Shown here one piece after another: positions 34,096 to 45,714 of a stretch of DNA of 64,000 nucleotides; the stretch's first letter is position 1; every line of letters begins with the position of its first letter. A program made the position numbers and the translations under genes. The notes under the pieces are model-generated. The model made no database searches. It saw nothing but the letters and a program-made list of their open reading frames with translations, and had not been told where the DNA came from. The DNA comes from Curvularia sp. ZM96 (Eukaryota > Ascomycota > Dothideomycetes > Pleosporales > Pleosporaceae): the NCBI GenBank assembly GCA_022457065.1, contig JAJGBQ010000001.1, positions 744,001-808,000 of the forward strand, given 5' to 3'.

Positions 34096-35010
34096 CCGTC
34101 GACTCCTCTTGCTACTTTTGAGCCCTCTCCTCGTACTGCTGCTCGGCCCGTGTATCGGTGGCCTTGGATACGGTGACTCGTGAGCGCATTTCCATTGCTA
34201 TGACAAATCTGGCTATGCCGTCACTTCGTCGTCGTGGCTTCTCCCGCATTCTGGTAGAGGATAACACCTCCCAAAGATGATGCTCTGGTATATTAGCGTA
34301 GTCGAGTGGCGATGTGTGCATATTCTAGGTTCCATAGCGAGCGCTAAATAGCATAGGACGTGGCAGCTTTTATAAGCCGTAGATATATATATAAGCTAAA
34401 AAAAAAAATTACAATCTCCTACTGTTTGTTCTTTGTTGTGTTAAGCGACGGCGTCGGAAGCGGAAGCCTTCAGAAGGGCATCCCTAGTTGGAGCCGGAAG
34501 CATCTACAACTTGGAGATGATTCCACATACGGCCGCAAACTTTTATCGGCATCTCAAATTGCTGTCACTAACTGCTGTTGCATGAGGCGTCATGTGATCA
34601 GCCCCTTCTACAACCGTTATTAGGTGCATACTCTAATGAAGGGACCACGGTCCGTTCGTTGGTATGAAGTGTGCCTTATTTGTCGTTGACTTCCACGCAG
34701 CGTTGGAGGTGAGTATGAGGTAACTGCATCTGTGGCTATAGTTGTCCTAGGTAGCCAATGGCCCGAGAGCTAAAGGTGAGGTGAAAGCTTCGTGTGGTTT
34801 GCGTACCCAATCCCACCACGGCAAGCGCTCCTTGCCACAACCACTACTCTCACCTTTGGTTCTCAACTGCGCACTCTCATATACAAGGTCCGGGTATTGG
34901 TAGCATCGCCTTTTTCTACTGTCCTATACGATTAGTATAGCGTTGCAGGTTCGCGGCAAGCTTGTTCTTACCCTTACACTCACTGGACCATCGCTGCATA
35001 CCTGTCCCAA
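34096..35010. other. intergenic
   Basis: A region between two plus-strand genes with an A-rich run near 34400 and no supported gene. An 87-codon ORF (34360-34623) has no features. Confidence 0.5.
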
Positions 35011-36305
35011 ATGACGTCTTCCCAAAAGAAGCCACCGCTCCAGAAACAGTCATATCCACTCGGTACAGCTATGGCTCCACAGCAATACGCCTTCGCTGCC
35101 ACCGTCCCGAACATGATACCTCACCTGGCAGCTACACCTATGGAAAACATAAGCAATTGTGTGCCTCCCTTTCCCAGCCTGGAAACCAAACGCTACCCTG
35201 ACATGCCGTCTATTGTCTCTCACCCTGCCGACAATGCATACACCTGGTCAGATCCGCATCTTAACCTATTACCTCATTGGCCAGAGCTGCCATCCTCGCC
35301 TGCTATGTATAGCAATACGGTTGGGCTCGGCTCTGGTATGACCGCAGTTGATCTGACTTCCTATGAGAGCAACGCACAAGCTGCTAGTTTACCTGTACTG
35401 CAGCAGCAAGTGCAAGGCGTTTCATTAGCAGGGAATACAGTACAACCGGCACCGTCTCTTCCAAAGCCCGCTGGCAAGACAGTCAGTCGCCTCCCATCAA
35501 ACGACATTCCGAGAAAAGCACCACTACAAGGAAAATCCAACGCAGGAATATCGTTACCCCGAAACACCAGTCGCAAGTTTCCGAAGCCTAGACAACAACG
35601 ATCAACCAGCCAACCAGAGACAGTCACTAAGGCTTCGACTTCAGTGCAGAAGCGTCGTCCAAGTCCAAATGATGGACGCCAGGGCACTCCGGCGCTATCT
35701 CCGATTGTTCCACCAGAGACCAGCAGGGCAAAGAAAAGGCCGAGAAATGATCGTGAAGAGGAGAGCCATGATGTTGAGATAGTAGAAGTGAAAAAGATAG
35801 GGGGCGATAAACCAGAGAACAGCAGCAATACCGCCGAGACTACAAGCAGTGACAAAGCACACAACGACGAAGAGAAGACACATGCAAATGGGCCTTGCCG
35901 CAGACCAGCAAAGAAGCGAGCCACCAGGGCAACGTCACCAACCCAGTCAAGCCACCGTCATAGACGTCCAATGTACGAGTATGAAGTACCTCTGGAAGTG
36001 GAAGGCATACGCAAAGCTCTAGGTAAGAATAGTCGTGGCCGCTTAACTTGCCCTAAACTACATAGATACGGTATGCTAACAAGGGCCCTCTTACAGGCCC
36101 AGACAACTGGGACGAGTACGTATACCTCCTGGAATCGCTGTGGCTGCACAAAGTGACTGCGCACGAGTTTGAACAAGGCACCAAGCCGCTGTTTCACATT
36201 GAGTACGATACGATACGCAAGAAGATGAATAGCATGGTGGTGAAGAAGATGATCATGCCGCGGCTTGAGGAGATGCGGAATAGTCTACCGCAGCATTACG
36301 AGTAG
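35011..36305 (+). CDS. uncharacterised basic disordered protein with conserved-looking C-terminus
   Basis: Two exons, 35011-36022 and 36097-36305, give 406 residues; the 74-nt intron (GTAAG...TTACAG) restores the frame. Residues 1-320 are Pro/Gln/Ser/Lys-rich and disordered, with clusters like nuclear localisation signals (KKRPRNDR, RRPAKKRATR). The last 85 residues (MYEYEVPLEVEGIRKALG, then PDNWDEYVYLLESLWLHK to the end) look like a compact helical domain with aromatic and acidic residues. A nuclear, DNA- or chromatin-associated role is plausible from the basic motifs alone. No named family is recognised. Confidence 0.65.
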
Positions 36306-38838
36306 TGCGGGGAGGCTAGGCTAGGGACAGAGTCCGTAGGGCTGGGTCGCTGGACGCCCCGCATTGCTGGTGCGTCTTGCTAGAGGGAGCCGAGTTGCTG
36401 GACGGGGAATTTTTGAGTGGGTTCTATTTTGAGAGAACATGTGCGGAGTAAAGCATCACCTGGAAGATGTATGTATATATGTATGCATAGGACCCTGGCC
36501 TCGTTGGCTCATCTCCTTTTCTGGTACGAGGCGACAAATGTAGTACAAATGTGCAAGTTGCAGAAACGTACCAGGTAGTCAGCAGGGTCACGATGCTAAC
36601 TATGGCGTGCATGTCAGATGGCTAAGCTATTTTGGTCATTGGTCGAGAACCTCATTTTGGCTCATTGGATGAATATCAATATACCGGATAAATGTTCAGA
36701 AGAGACTAACAATACTGTGAGTTGCTCGTGTGAGGATCACGTTTGGTATTTTGTCTTGTCCTAGGTAAGAGCAGGAGTGGAGTTGAGAGGCGCTGCGCTT
36801 GTCAAGCCATACGGGTCGAGTGCGTGTATTTATGCAAGGGGTGGGAAGATCAGTGATCAGTCCTTTGTTAAGACTCATGCATAATTTCGGTATTTCAAGG
36901 CTCGGTAGCGAATGATTCCATTCCAAAGTATTCTTGGTGGTGTTGACAGGCTTGGCAAAGGGCAGAGTTCGCAGTGCTTGCACATGCAAATACAGCTGTA
37001 GTTGCCAAGGAGGCTCTCAGGACTTCATTTTGAGTTGCGCACAGACAAGACGATTGCGTGGCCAGGGGAATTTGATACGCTACACAGAAGACTATCGAGA
37101 GCGGAGTCGCAAGAAATAAGCTTGCTGAGGCTATTTGCTAGGGTTGGGGATGACAGAGCGATGATGTCCAGATTGGGGAATCCGGAGGCCGCTAGCGTGG
37201 CAAAGATGTGGGGTATCATGGGTATCCGGCAGCAACAGCACGCAGGTCTGAGATGCACTTGAACAGTAGCCTCATGATCCAACGGAGACTCCGACGGCCG
37301 CGGCCCAACAGGGTGTGACCAGCACTTCCAGAACTCCCCAACGAGCGGTAGGTTTTGCTGGTGCGATCGCACCACGACCGCAAGCAAGATGCATCCACGA
37401 CCCTGGAACGCGTTTACCGCGGGTCAGGTTGTTTCCGATTGACCAGAACTGCAAGCCGCCCTGGCTGTTCTGATGATAAACGGCCGAATTACAACCTGTT
37501 TCTTATCGAACAATTTTAATTTCGCAATACACGAGAGGTCGGATTCCAAGTACGTAAGCAGAGGTTTTCTCCACAATGCATGACTCAACCCCCGCTGGAG
37601 ACAAATACCTGGAGAAAAGTTTGGAGGCGTCCCCACCAGAAAGGTGTGTGTGTGTCCGTGCAAGCACACTGGACCCACACTGTATTCCATGACGATTGGT
37701 CGGAAAAGCAGACAGTCCTAAGCTTTCGGCCATGCCTTGGGTTGTTGGGATAAGACGAGACAAGGTGCCCAAGCCGTCGCCGCGCGTACGCCATTGCCGG
37801 CTTGTCTGGGGCAAGACTTGCCGCAACGTCTCTTTTGATGGCCATAGTCATGTGCTGCGGGGCGGCGGCAATTCAGAGTCACCCACCACGCACCTCGTCA
37901 GCAATAAGCTGGAGCGGGAAGCATGCACATGGCAACCCAAGGACTTAGGATCGGTGTTTGGAATGGTGGTGACGACGGTGGTGGCATGCAGCGTGCTCAC
38001 TGTGGGCGGTCGTTTAGGCGGTTGGCGGGTGACGGGTGAGGCAGGCGTCGTGCCGATCGTGCCACTAGCCATGTCGTCCCAAGAGCCTAATTCCCGGCCC
38101 CGACAAGCCTCAATTCAAGATGGCACACCGCGAGAATTGTGCAGGGACTGTATCGGAGTGCATACGGAGGAGGTGTGGGTTCGTGACCGCTCGTGCTGGC
38201 ATGAATGCATGTGTCTGTCTCGAGTACTTGGCCATGTGTGCATGCGCATGTTGGTACATATGTACCTGCAACGTGATCAGCAGGCGTAACAAAGTCCTGC
38301 AACAAAGTAAGCTGACAGCACCTCAGAAGAAAGCAATTTGGTTACCCTGTGCAAGGCCACAAGGTAGCATTTTGTGGCGTGACCTAGCACGGGAGGCTGG
38401 CAGAGGGTGCAGAGAGTGAGGTCATGGCATCGGGAAGCGCGATGCCATGGGGTCGGTGCCAAGGCCTTGCAAACAAGCGTATGGCTAAGATAACCGCCAT
38501 TAGCTTGCCGAGGCTTACTCCATGGGGACTCGATGTGGAGATCTCCACGAACAGTCCACCTAGCGCGCCCATACCCCTCCTCCGCCTCAATGCCACCTCG
38601 TTGGCCAGCTCCAGGTGAACGCTGTTTAGCGCCGTTTCGCTCTGGCCATCGGAGCCTGCTACGAGCTGCTGTGTACCGTTGGAGGCTCCACTCTTAGGCC
38701 TCCCTTTCACTCTTTGCCTCCTCCAGGTATAAGATCAGCGCCCTCACCTCTCGATTGCTCCCTTTTTTTCCTTTCAACTCCTTCGTTCGTCATATACTTG
38801 TGTAGCTGGTTCTTTCAACCTGTGAACCATTCAACACC
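36306..38838. other. 2.5-kb gene-poor spacer
   Basis: Only overlapping ORFs of low quality occur (for example 37696-38289, 197 codons, with no domain features). A short GT repeat (about 37645-37657) is present. The last 120 nt before 38839 contain a TATAAG-like element (38728-38733) and long CT tracts, which look like the promoter of the transporter gene. Confidence 0.5.
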
Positions 38839-40823
38839 ATGGAGGCAAAGGACACCGAGCCCAACGTCCACAATGAGAAGGAGATCCTCTCCCACCCAGA
38901 GAAGGACACTACCTTCTCTCCCACCACCGAGCACATTGCTGACGCTAGCGCTCGCCGCTCGTCCATTGCCCACAATGTCGTCGAGAATCCATTGACGCGC
39001 CAGTCCAGAGAGGAGTGCGCCTATGCTGCCGAGGAATGGGCCAAGAAACACGGCATGAGCGAGCACACGACCCTGTTCCGCAAAGCCGCTCTTGTTGCCC
39101 GCGACCCGGAACGTTTCGAGATGCTTACTGACCTCGACGAAGAGGAGCGAAGGGCCCTCATCTACGAGCGTGACCACAAGTGGCACGGCCCCAAGATGCT
39201 GTGGTATTCCATTGGTCTCTGTGCCATTGGAGCTGCCACGCAAGGCTGGGATCAAACCGGTTCAAACGGTGCCAACTTGTCTTTTCCAGAGGAGTTTGAT
39301 CTGAACCAGCGAGGTGCTTGGGGCGAGTGGATTGTTGGACTTATCAACGCCATCATCTTCCTTACTGCTGGACTCATTGGCGCCTTTATCGTTGACCCGC
39401 TCAACAAGTACCTTGGCCGTAGGGGTGAAATCTTTCTCACCGCAGTCTGCCTCACAGCTACTCCCATCGGTTCCGCTTGCGCTCAATCATGGGAGGGTTT
39501 GTTCGCCGCTCGCTTCATCATGGGTATCGGCATCGGTGCAAAGAACGCCACGGTCCCCATCTACTCGGCCGAAATGGCTCCGCATCGAGTCCGAGGCGCT
39601 TTGGTCATGTTTTGGCAACTCTGGGTCGTCGTTGGTAAGAAAACGCCCATTTCGCAAATGGTTAGACTTCGCTAATCAAAACATATAGGTATTTTCCTGG
39701 GCTTCTGCGCCAATGTCATTGTCAAAGACACTGGCAGAATCTCGTGGCGCTTGCAACTGGGTTCGGCTTTCATTCCTTCCTTCATTCTGATGGTTGGCAT
39801 CTACTTCTGCCCAGAGTCTCCTCGATGGCTGATGAAGCACGGCAAGGTGGCTCAAGGCTTCCGGTCCATGGACAAGCTGCGTGCGCATCCCATCATTGCT
39901 GCTCGTGATTACTACTACTCATACGTTATCTACGAGACTGAGTTGGCTGTTGCCCAAGGAGCCGGCTACTTTGACCGTCTTTTCGACTGCTTCCGTGTTC
40001 CCCGAATCAGGCGTGCCAACTACGGAGCCTCTACCGTTATGATTGCGCAGCAGATGTGCGGTATCAATATCATTTCGTTCTACAGCTCGACCATTTTCAC
40101 CCAGGCAGGCTACAGCACGGATCAGGCCTTGTTTGCATCTCTCGGATATGGTGCTATCCAAGTCGTTTTCACCATTCCCACACTGTTCCTCATTGATACA
40201 AAGGGCCGCAGGACGCTTTGCATGTGGGTAAGTAAAATTGCAATTTCCCTGCTATAGGCTCCACCGCTGACTCAATCTCTCAGACTTTCCCTTTCATGTG
40301 CATCTTCTTGCTGGCAGCCGGTTTGTCGCTTCTTCAGCCCGATACTGTCAGCAAAGCCGCCAAAGTCGGGCCCGTCGTGCTATTCGTCTACCTCTTCACC
40401 ATCATGTACTCGCTCGGAGAAGGCCCCGTCGCATTCCAGTACTCTGCTGAAGTTTTCCCTACCATCCAGCGTGAGCAGGGCATGGCCTGGGCTGTCTGCA
40501 TCAACAACACCTTCGCTGGTGTCTTGTCCCTTACCTTCCCCCGCATGGTATCCGTCATGAGCCAAACGGGCGCCTTTGGTTTCTACGCCGGTCTCAATCT
40601 GATTGCCTGGGGCATGATTTTCTGCTTTGTCCGCGAGACCAAGCAGCTTACGCTCGAAGAACTGGACCAGGTCTTCAGCGTGCCTACACGGACTTATCTT
40701 CACTACCAGATTACGGAGCAGGTGCCGTATTTCCTCCGCCACAAGATTCTTCGCCAGAAGATTCCTGAACCCCCACCAATCATCGAGAAGAGTCATGATG
40801 TTGAGACTGTTCCGACGGTCTAG
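38839..40823 (+). CDS. MFS sugar/polyol transporter
   Basis: Three exons, 38839-39634, 39689-40227 and 40284-40823; 624 residues. It has the sugar-porter signatures: GWDQTGSNGAN in helix 1, GRRGEIF after helix 2, PESPRWL before the central loop, QQMCGINIISFYSSTIF in helix 7, DTKGRR after helix 8, and RETKQLTLEELDQVF after helix 12. Twelve membrane helices are expected in the plasma membrane. The N-terminal cytosolic tail of about 115 residues is longer than in hexose transporters and resembles the myo-inositol/polyol branch of fungal sugar porters; the substrate is therefore likely a hexose or polyol, not resolved. Intron positions interrupt helices but leave motifs intact. Confidence 0.9.
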
Positions 40824-42891
40824 GATGTTTCGATAGTCTTGTAGCATTGGAGTTTAGACACTCGTTGCATATTGCGAAGCGAGGAATGATATCATGAACT
40901 TTTGTGGCGGATACCGCTGCCTGAGCAATACAAATCTTTACATCAACACACATCTCTTATTTTTGCTTGGTGAATGTGTAACAAATTTCCATTGCAACTT
41001 CCCCACGCTAAACGAGATTTTAGATTTGTGACAAATACCTGAGTTTTAATCTGCTTGGAAATTAGCCGGAGAAAAGCAGGATAGCGATCCACATCAATTC
41101 GTTTTGCCAACTATCAAATAAGTTGTCAAGTGCTGATGCTGTAAGGGTGTAATGAGTGCGAGGCCATGATATCTACTAGAGTGGACGATACCTATGCAGT
41201 CATTGACATAGGAGAAGAGTTGTCCGTCAGCGTTGTTGTCAGTTGATGTCCTCCTCCTCTACCATAGACAAAGCCTCATATACTACCTGCTACTGCGCAC
41301 GTGACATCGTCAGGTAACACAAGTCACCTGACTAGACACTCTGTGCACTGGCACAATGCCATTTTCAAATTGAAATTGTCGGACAATCGACCGCGTGCAT
41401 ACGTGGACATGTGCTTGTTCTAGCACTATACGTACTAGCTAGAGGAGCTCATCAATACTCTAGGGCGGAATCTGGTTCACGGGCTGAGCGTCAAAAGGTG
41501 GAGTAATTAGCCTAGGAGACCCGACACGGCATGAGCGGCTAGTATCTATATCGACTGGCGTGGGGTTCATCTTTATCACAGAGTGTATGTAGACAGGGCA
41601 AGGCGTATAGCTCGCTATCAAAGTCTCCGTAATGTTGAAGTCGGGTGATCGAGTTCCCCGAAGCTGCCTTTTTCATGGCTTCAGGTCGACTGTGATAGCT
41701 CATTTGTGGGAGGAGGGCGATATGGCTGCATATATAGCAGAAGGTAAGGCTCAACGCAAGGATGGTAGCTCACCTACTCTGTCAACACAGTAAAAGATAA
41801 TTGCGACAAGTACAGCTACTTTTACAAGTAGAGTCGTAAGTGCTAAGAATATAGTAAATAATAAATAACTGTAATAACTATAGCTACCTCTAAGAGTATG
41901 GTAGGTTTATAAGCCACTATTTTCTAGTTCTACCAATTGATGGAATAGCTTGGCCGTGACAACTACACACGGCGAAAACTAAATAGTTTGTGGCTGTATA
42001 ACTAGACTACTAAAACGCTATACTATCGTACGTGTATATAGCTTAAAGAAGTGCAAAGAGAGAAGGTGTGAGAAGTATAAGTTTAGTATAAGTACGAGTC
42101 GTATACTATACAAGTTAGATATAAGTGTAAGTTAAGTGTGCGGAAGGGGTAAGTGTAAAGGTGACATGTAGTAGGCAGCAACGCTTTTGTAGGTCTAAGG
42201 CGGCTAGAATTTAGGTTGCTCTTTCTCTCAAATCATCTCTCCCACAACTAGTGAAACTAGAAAATGGCGGCCTAATTAAAAGTAGCTGTATTTGTCACAA
42301 TTATTTATTATTTACTGTGCGACTCTAATTTAAGACAGCTGTGGTTGTCGCAGTTGTTCATCGTTTATTATGTTCTTTGAGCTTGCGACTTGCCTTAAAA
42401 GCAGCTCAAACTGCAAAAAGTATTCTAGTTGTTTGTTATTTACTATGTTGTGTGTAAGTTAACGGAATGTGGTTGACTAAGATCCTATTTCGGAAGGAGC
42501 GACCGAGCGGCCACGCGACCACGCGAGCAGGAGCAGAATCGGGCCTGGACTCGTGGGCGCTGCAATCGTAGAAAGAGGGCGCCCAGGTGGCACGCATGCC
42601 TGGTACAGCTGGCGGTGCAGCCCAAGTGCGAGGGAAGGAGAGGCGAGCAAATAGAGCGTCCACGGCACGGCAAAATTGACGGCTGAGGTAAGCCTTTCGA
42701 TTTTCGTCAGGCGATACAGTACCGTCATTTTACAACCGTTCCAGTTCCTTACGCCCTCTCGCGAACGCCGGACTGAGGTGAGCTCCACTTGTCCCCCGTA
42801 CTTTCGCTTGCTTTCCATACGCATCCGACTTGCGTTTTATCCGACCTCGTCGTAGTCGCAGCCAGGCTAACCTCTCCAATGGCAGGCCGCC
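40824..42891. other. 2-kb AT-rich spacer with a repeat element
   Basis: No gene. From about 41780 to 42450 it carries an AT-rich element with inverted and tandem subrepeats (listed separately). The last 400 nt are GC-richer and likely contain the promoter of the zinc-finger/TENA gene. Confidence 0.6.
41780..42450. repeat. foldback/MITE-like inverted-repeat element, degenerated
   Basis: The left arm (41780-41886) read in reverse complement matches the right arm (42277-42450). The shared core is TAAAAGTAGCTGTA, TTGTC, CAATTAT and TTACTGTG, with a flanking CGACTCTA. Within each arm the unit of about 65 nt is repeated in tandem with drift: about two units left, three units right. The interior is TA-rich without an ORF. 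The pattern suggests a non-autonomous transposon or foldback element decayed by point mutation. Exact ends and target duplication could not be fixed by eye. Confidence 0.65.
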
Positions 42892-44437
42892 ATGGGCAGA
42901 CATGCCAACCCGGACATCCGGCGCGCCTTTGCTGAGTTCCAGGACCAGGAGACTCCCTCCAAATGCAACAAAGTCCGCTGTCGCCACTGCGGCTACGTCC
43001 GCGCAAAGAACACGACGCGCCAGATCGAGCACCTGCAAGAGTGTCAGGCATATCTCGCCTCGTCGGATGCGCAGGCTCACCTGCAACAGCAGCAGCAGCA
43101 ACAGCAGCAACAGGACGGGTCTCCGGCTGAGCCCAGCTTGACTCCGTCTAGCCAGATATTCAATGGTCAACAGCCTAATCCAAACCTCCAGGTCCAACGG
43201 CGAGGCCCAAATACTAGCAAGCGCGCTCGCGACAGCCAGCCCATTATTGCCCCCAAAACTGCGCCGAGTCCTAGTCTTACCCCCTCCCTGACGTCGCATC
43301 TGCTCAACGTCTACGCTGGCATATTCCGGCAAGCAACCCAGCGGCCTTTCTTGTCCCATGCCGGCTGCGGATCGCTGGGGGCCGAGCCGCTGCTGTCGTG
43401 GCTGGTACAAGACGGACACTATGCGCGTGGACACGTCCGCTTCGTGGGACAGCTGCTGGCAAAGATTCGGTTACCTCAGATACCTAATTCCCAATTCCAT
43501 CCCATGTATCGGACCATGGATCTCCTGATCTCAGCGTTGAACAACATGCGCCGGGAAATGCAGTTCTATGAGATTACCGCAACGAAATATGGCCTAAATC
43601 TGGCTCCAGATCCCCCACATCCTGCGACACGTGGGCTACTGGATCTTTTAATGAGTGCGAGTAGCTCGAGTGCATCTCTCTTGGAGGGCATGGTCGTGCT
43701 TTGGGGGACTGAGCACGTACGTATTTGAAGAAGAAACGGTGCGCCCAGCTAATTCCTTACAGGCTTACCGTTCGTCGTGGCAATATGCCTCAACCTTTTC
43801 TAGCTCCCTTCCCGCTTCAACCAGTGAACCTCACATTGCTGCACTCCATCAAGCGATTATGCCCAACTGCACGTCACCCGCAGCCAACAAGTTTCTTGAT
43901 GCAACACGCGCACTTGTTGACGAACTAGCCAATATCACAACCACACGGGATGGCAAGGAAGAAATGGTACGCTGTGAAGAAGTCTTCCGACAAATGTGTT
44001 GGTTAGCAGAGCGATATTGGCCTGTTGTTGACGAAAACGGCGGTGCCGTGGGAAGCAGCATTCCAAGCGGAATTCCCAATTCTCGAACAATGCCCATGAA
44101 TCGAAATCCCGTGCACCCAAACATGGCTGCACAGAACATGCACGGCCCAGGTATCAATATGCATGGCAACATGGTCAATGGCAACATGGCGGGGCCTCCT
44201 CCGAACCCTAACATGCATGGTCATGTGAGCACCAACATGAACAACAATGCAAACGCCAACAACATGAATACCAATGCGAGTAACAGTAACACGAACAACA
44301 GAAACTGCCCTACGCCGAGTGGTCCAATTAACGCAGGTGTTCGCAAGGACAGTACATCTATAAGCGACAACAGGGTCAAACAAAACATGTTGCAGCGGAA
44401 TAGCATGGACAGCTCCAGTCAGGAATCATCGCCTTAA
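42892..44437 (+). CDS. BED-like zinc finger + TENA/THI-4-like protein
   Basis: Two exons, 42892-43716 and 43763-44437 (46-nt intron); 499 residues. Residues 25-55 contain C30-x2-C33 and H47-x3-C51, like a BED-type DNA-binding finger. A CAG-encoded polyglutamine run (about 65-74) follows. Residues 125-370 resemble the all-helical TENA/THI-4 (heme-oxygenase-like) fold: LLSWLVQDGHYARGHVRFVG, MQFYEITATKYG, HPATRGLLDLLM, GMVVLWGTEHAYRSSWQYA. The C-terminal 115 residues are Asn/Met-rich, prion-like (NMHG and NMN repeats). TENA enzymes degrade thiamine or salvage pyrimidines, but the finger suggests a regulator that has borrowed the fold. It may bind DNA; that is inference. An out-of-frame ATG 13 nt upstream could act as a leaky upstream start. 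Confidence 0.8.
43084..43115 (+). repeat. CAG/CAA polyglutamine tract
   Basis: A run of CAG and CAA codons inside the zinc-finger/TENA gene encodes ten consecutive Gln. The mixed codons would slow length change. Confidence 0.85.
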
Positions 44438-44934
44438 CAAGGACGATGAGGAATTTCTTCGTGTGGCGCAAATCAAGATCTGATGAGCCATGTTGATTAC
44501 ACTCCTACCTCTTCGTCGTTTCGTCTCCTCGACCATACGCGTCACCTAAGAAGCTTCCGAGCAATCCGAGAAAAAAGGGGGTTCGGTGTGATTTCGTTTT
44601 GTTCCCTATTCTTTACTGGTGGTTTCTTTTCAACCTTATATCCCCCATACGACATTGTTATGTTTTAATTCTTATATTGGTAGTCACGAATCTCGTGATC
44701 AACAACATATTTTACTCTTACTGTACATATTATAGTCTTTCCGTGTCCATGTGCATTGGCCAAGTCGAATTATACTCGGTGCAAAAGCTGTCTACATAAA
44801 TCGGCCCAACTCAAAGTCAATTATCAAAATTGATAGGTGTGTTATGTACTACCTTTTCAACCACACACTGTCTGTCAGGTCTGATCTATCTTGTGACGGT
44901 TAGTATGGGTGCTAGAAATCTGGAGTTAAAACGC

Positions 44935-44986
44935 TTCGACGCTGTCAACACAGTAGATGATGAATAACTGTGGCAAATACAGACAC
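44935..44986. repeat. solo copy of the 41.8-kb repeat unit
   Basis: CTGTCAACACAGTA followed by GATGAATAACTGTGGCAAAT matches the outer end of the left arm at 41779-41815 (CTGTCAACACAGTAAAAGAT..., TTGCGACAAGTACAG). It is in the same orientation as that arm and appears as a single unit. Confidence 0.6.
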
Positions 44987-45619
44987 TGTTGAAGTGGCCA
45001 CCATCTACCAGTTTCTCAGTTGTGAGAGAGCCATTTTGGCGAGCTTGACAAGTTCCGGCGGCGACGTTTCGCATCACGTGCGCTCCGGAACGACAAATCC
45101 GTCGCAGAACCTGTTAGTGTACCGAGTTCATCGGATAAAATCGCCCCATCAACACCGCCCCCATATGTACAAGTTGTCAAAATCGCTATGATGGTATGAA
45201 TCTCGTGTGGAGGGTCGTGTAGGTCTAGACAAGGTTGTATCTGCCTCGCGTCTCTAAGAGCGTTTCAGAGTTAATGACTATCACGGTACAGTACACCGAG
45301 AGCAACACGTACTTGATCGCCAGCGTCATTCTGTCACGACATCGTCACTTCACTCCACCATCGTACTTACCGTGAACCAAACTTCACCACATCACATGTA
45401 TCATGAACCAAAATTCCCGGGTTTCTCGACTCTTCGCCATGCCCAAGACAGCAACGCGTCTCGCTCGCCCAACTCCGTAGTCGACTACAGCAAGGGACAT
45501 CGTGATCAATGACGCCGCGCATACTCTACTATACTAGTCACGTCAACGGAGAAGTATGGCAGCAAGCAGATTCGGCGGTCGGGTATGTCTCCGAGCACAT
45601 GTACCTCGGCGTACACCGA

Positions 45620-45714
45620 GAACCGGGTCAAGCAGCGCGCATCCCGCTAACAAGGCGTGAAGTTCTTGCGAGGTCACAAGCCGCCGACATGATGCGCGCT
45701 CCTTGACCCGGTTC
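45620..45714. repeat. long near-perfect hairpin
   Basis: Arms 45620-45643 and 45691-45714 are inverted repeats with 23 of 24 bases matching (GAACCGGGTCAAG/CAGCGCGCATC type), separated by a 47-nt spacer. It is GC-rich, unlike the AT-rich element nearby. It could be the remnant of a transposon end, a structured RNA or a regulator site. Confidence 0.7.

Noticed and set aside
37696..38289. 197-codon plus-strand ORF
   Set aside because: No family resemblance, Cys/His/Val-rich random-looking translation, overlapped by several equally long frames.
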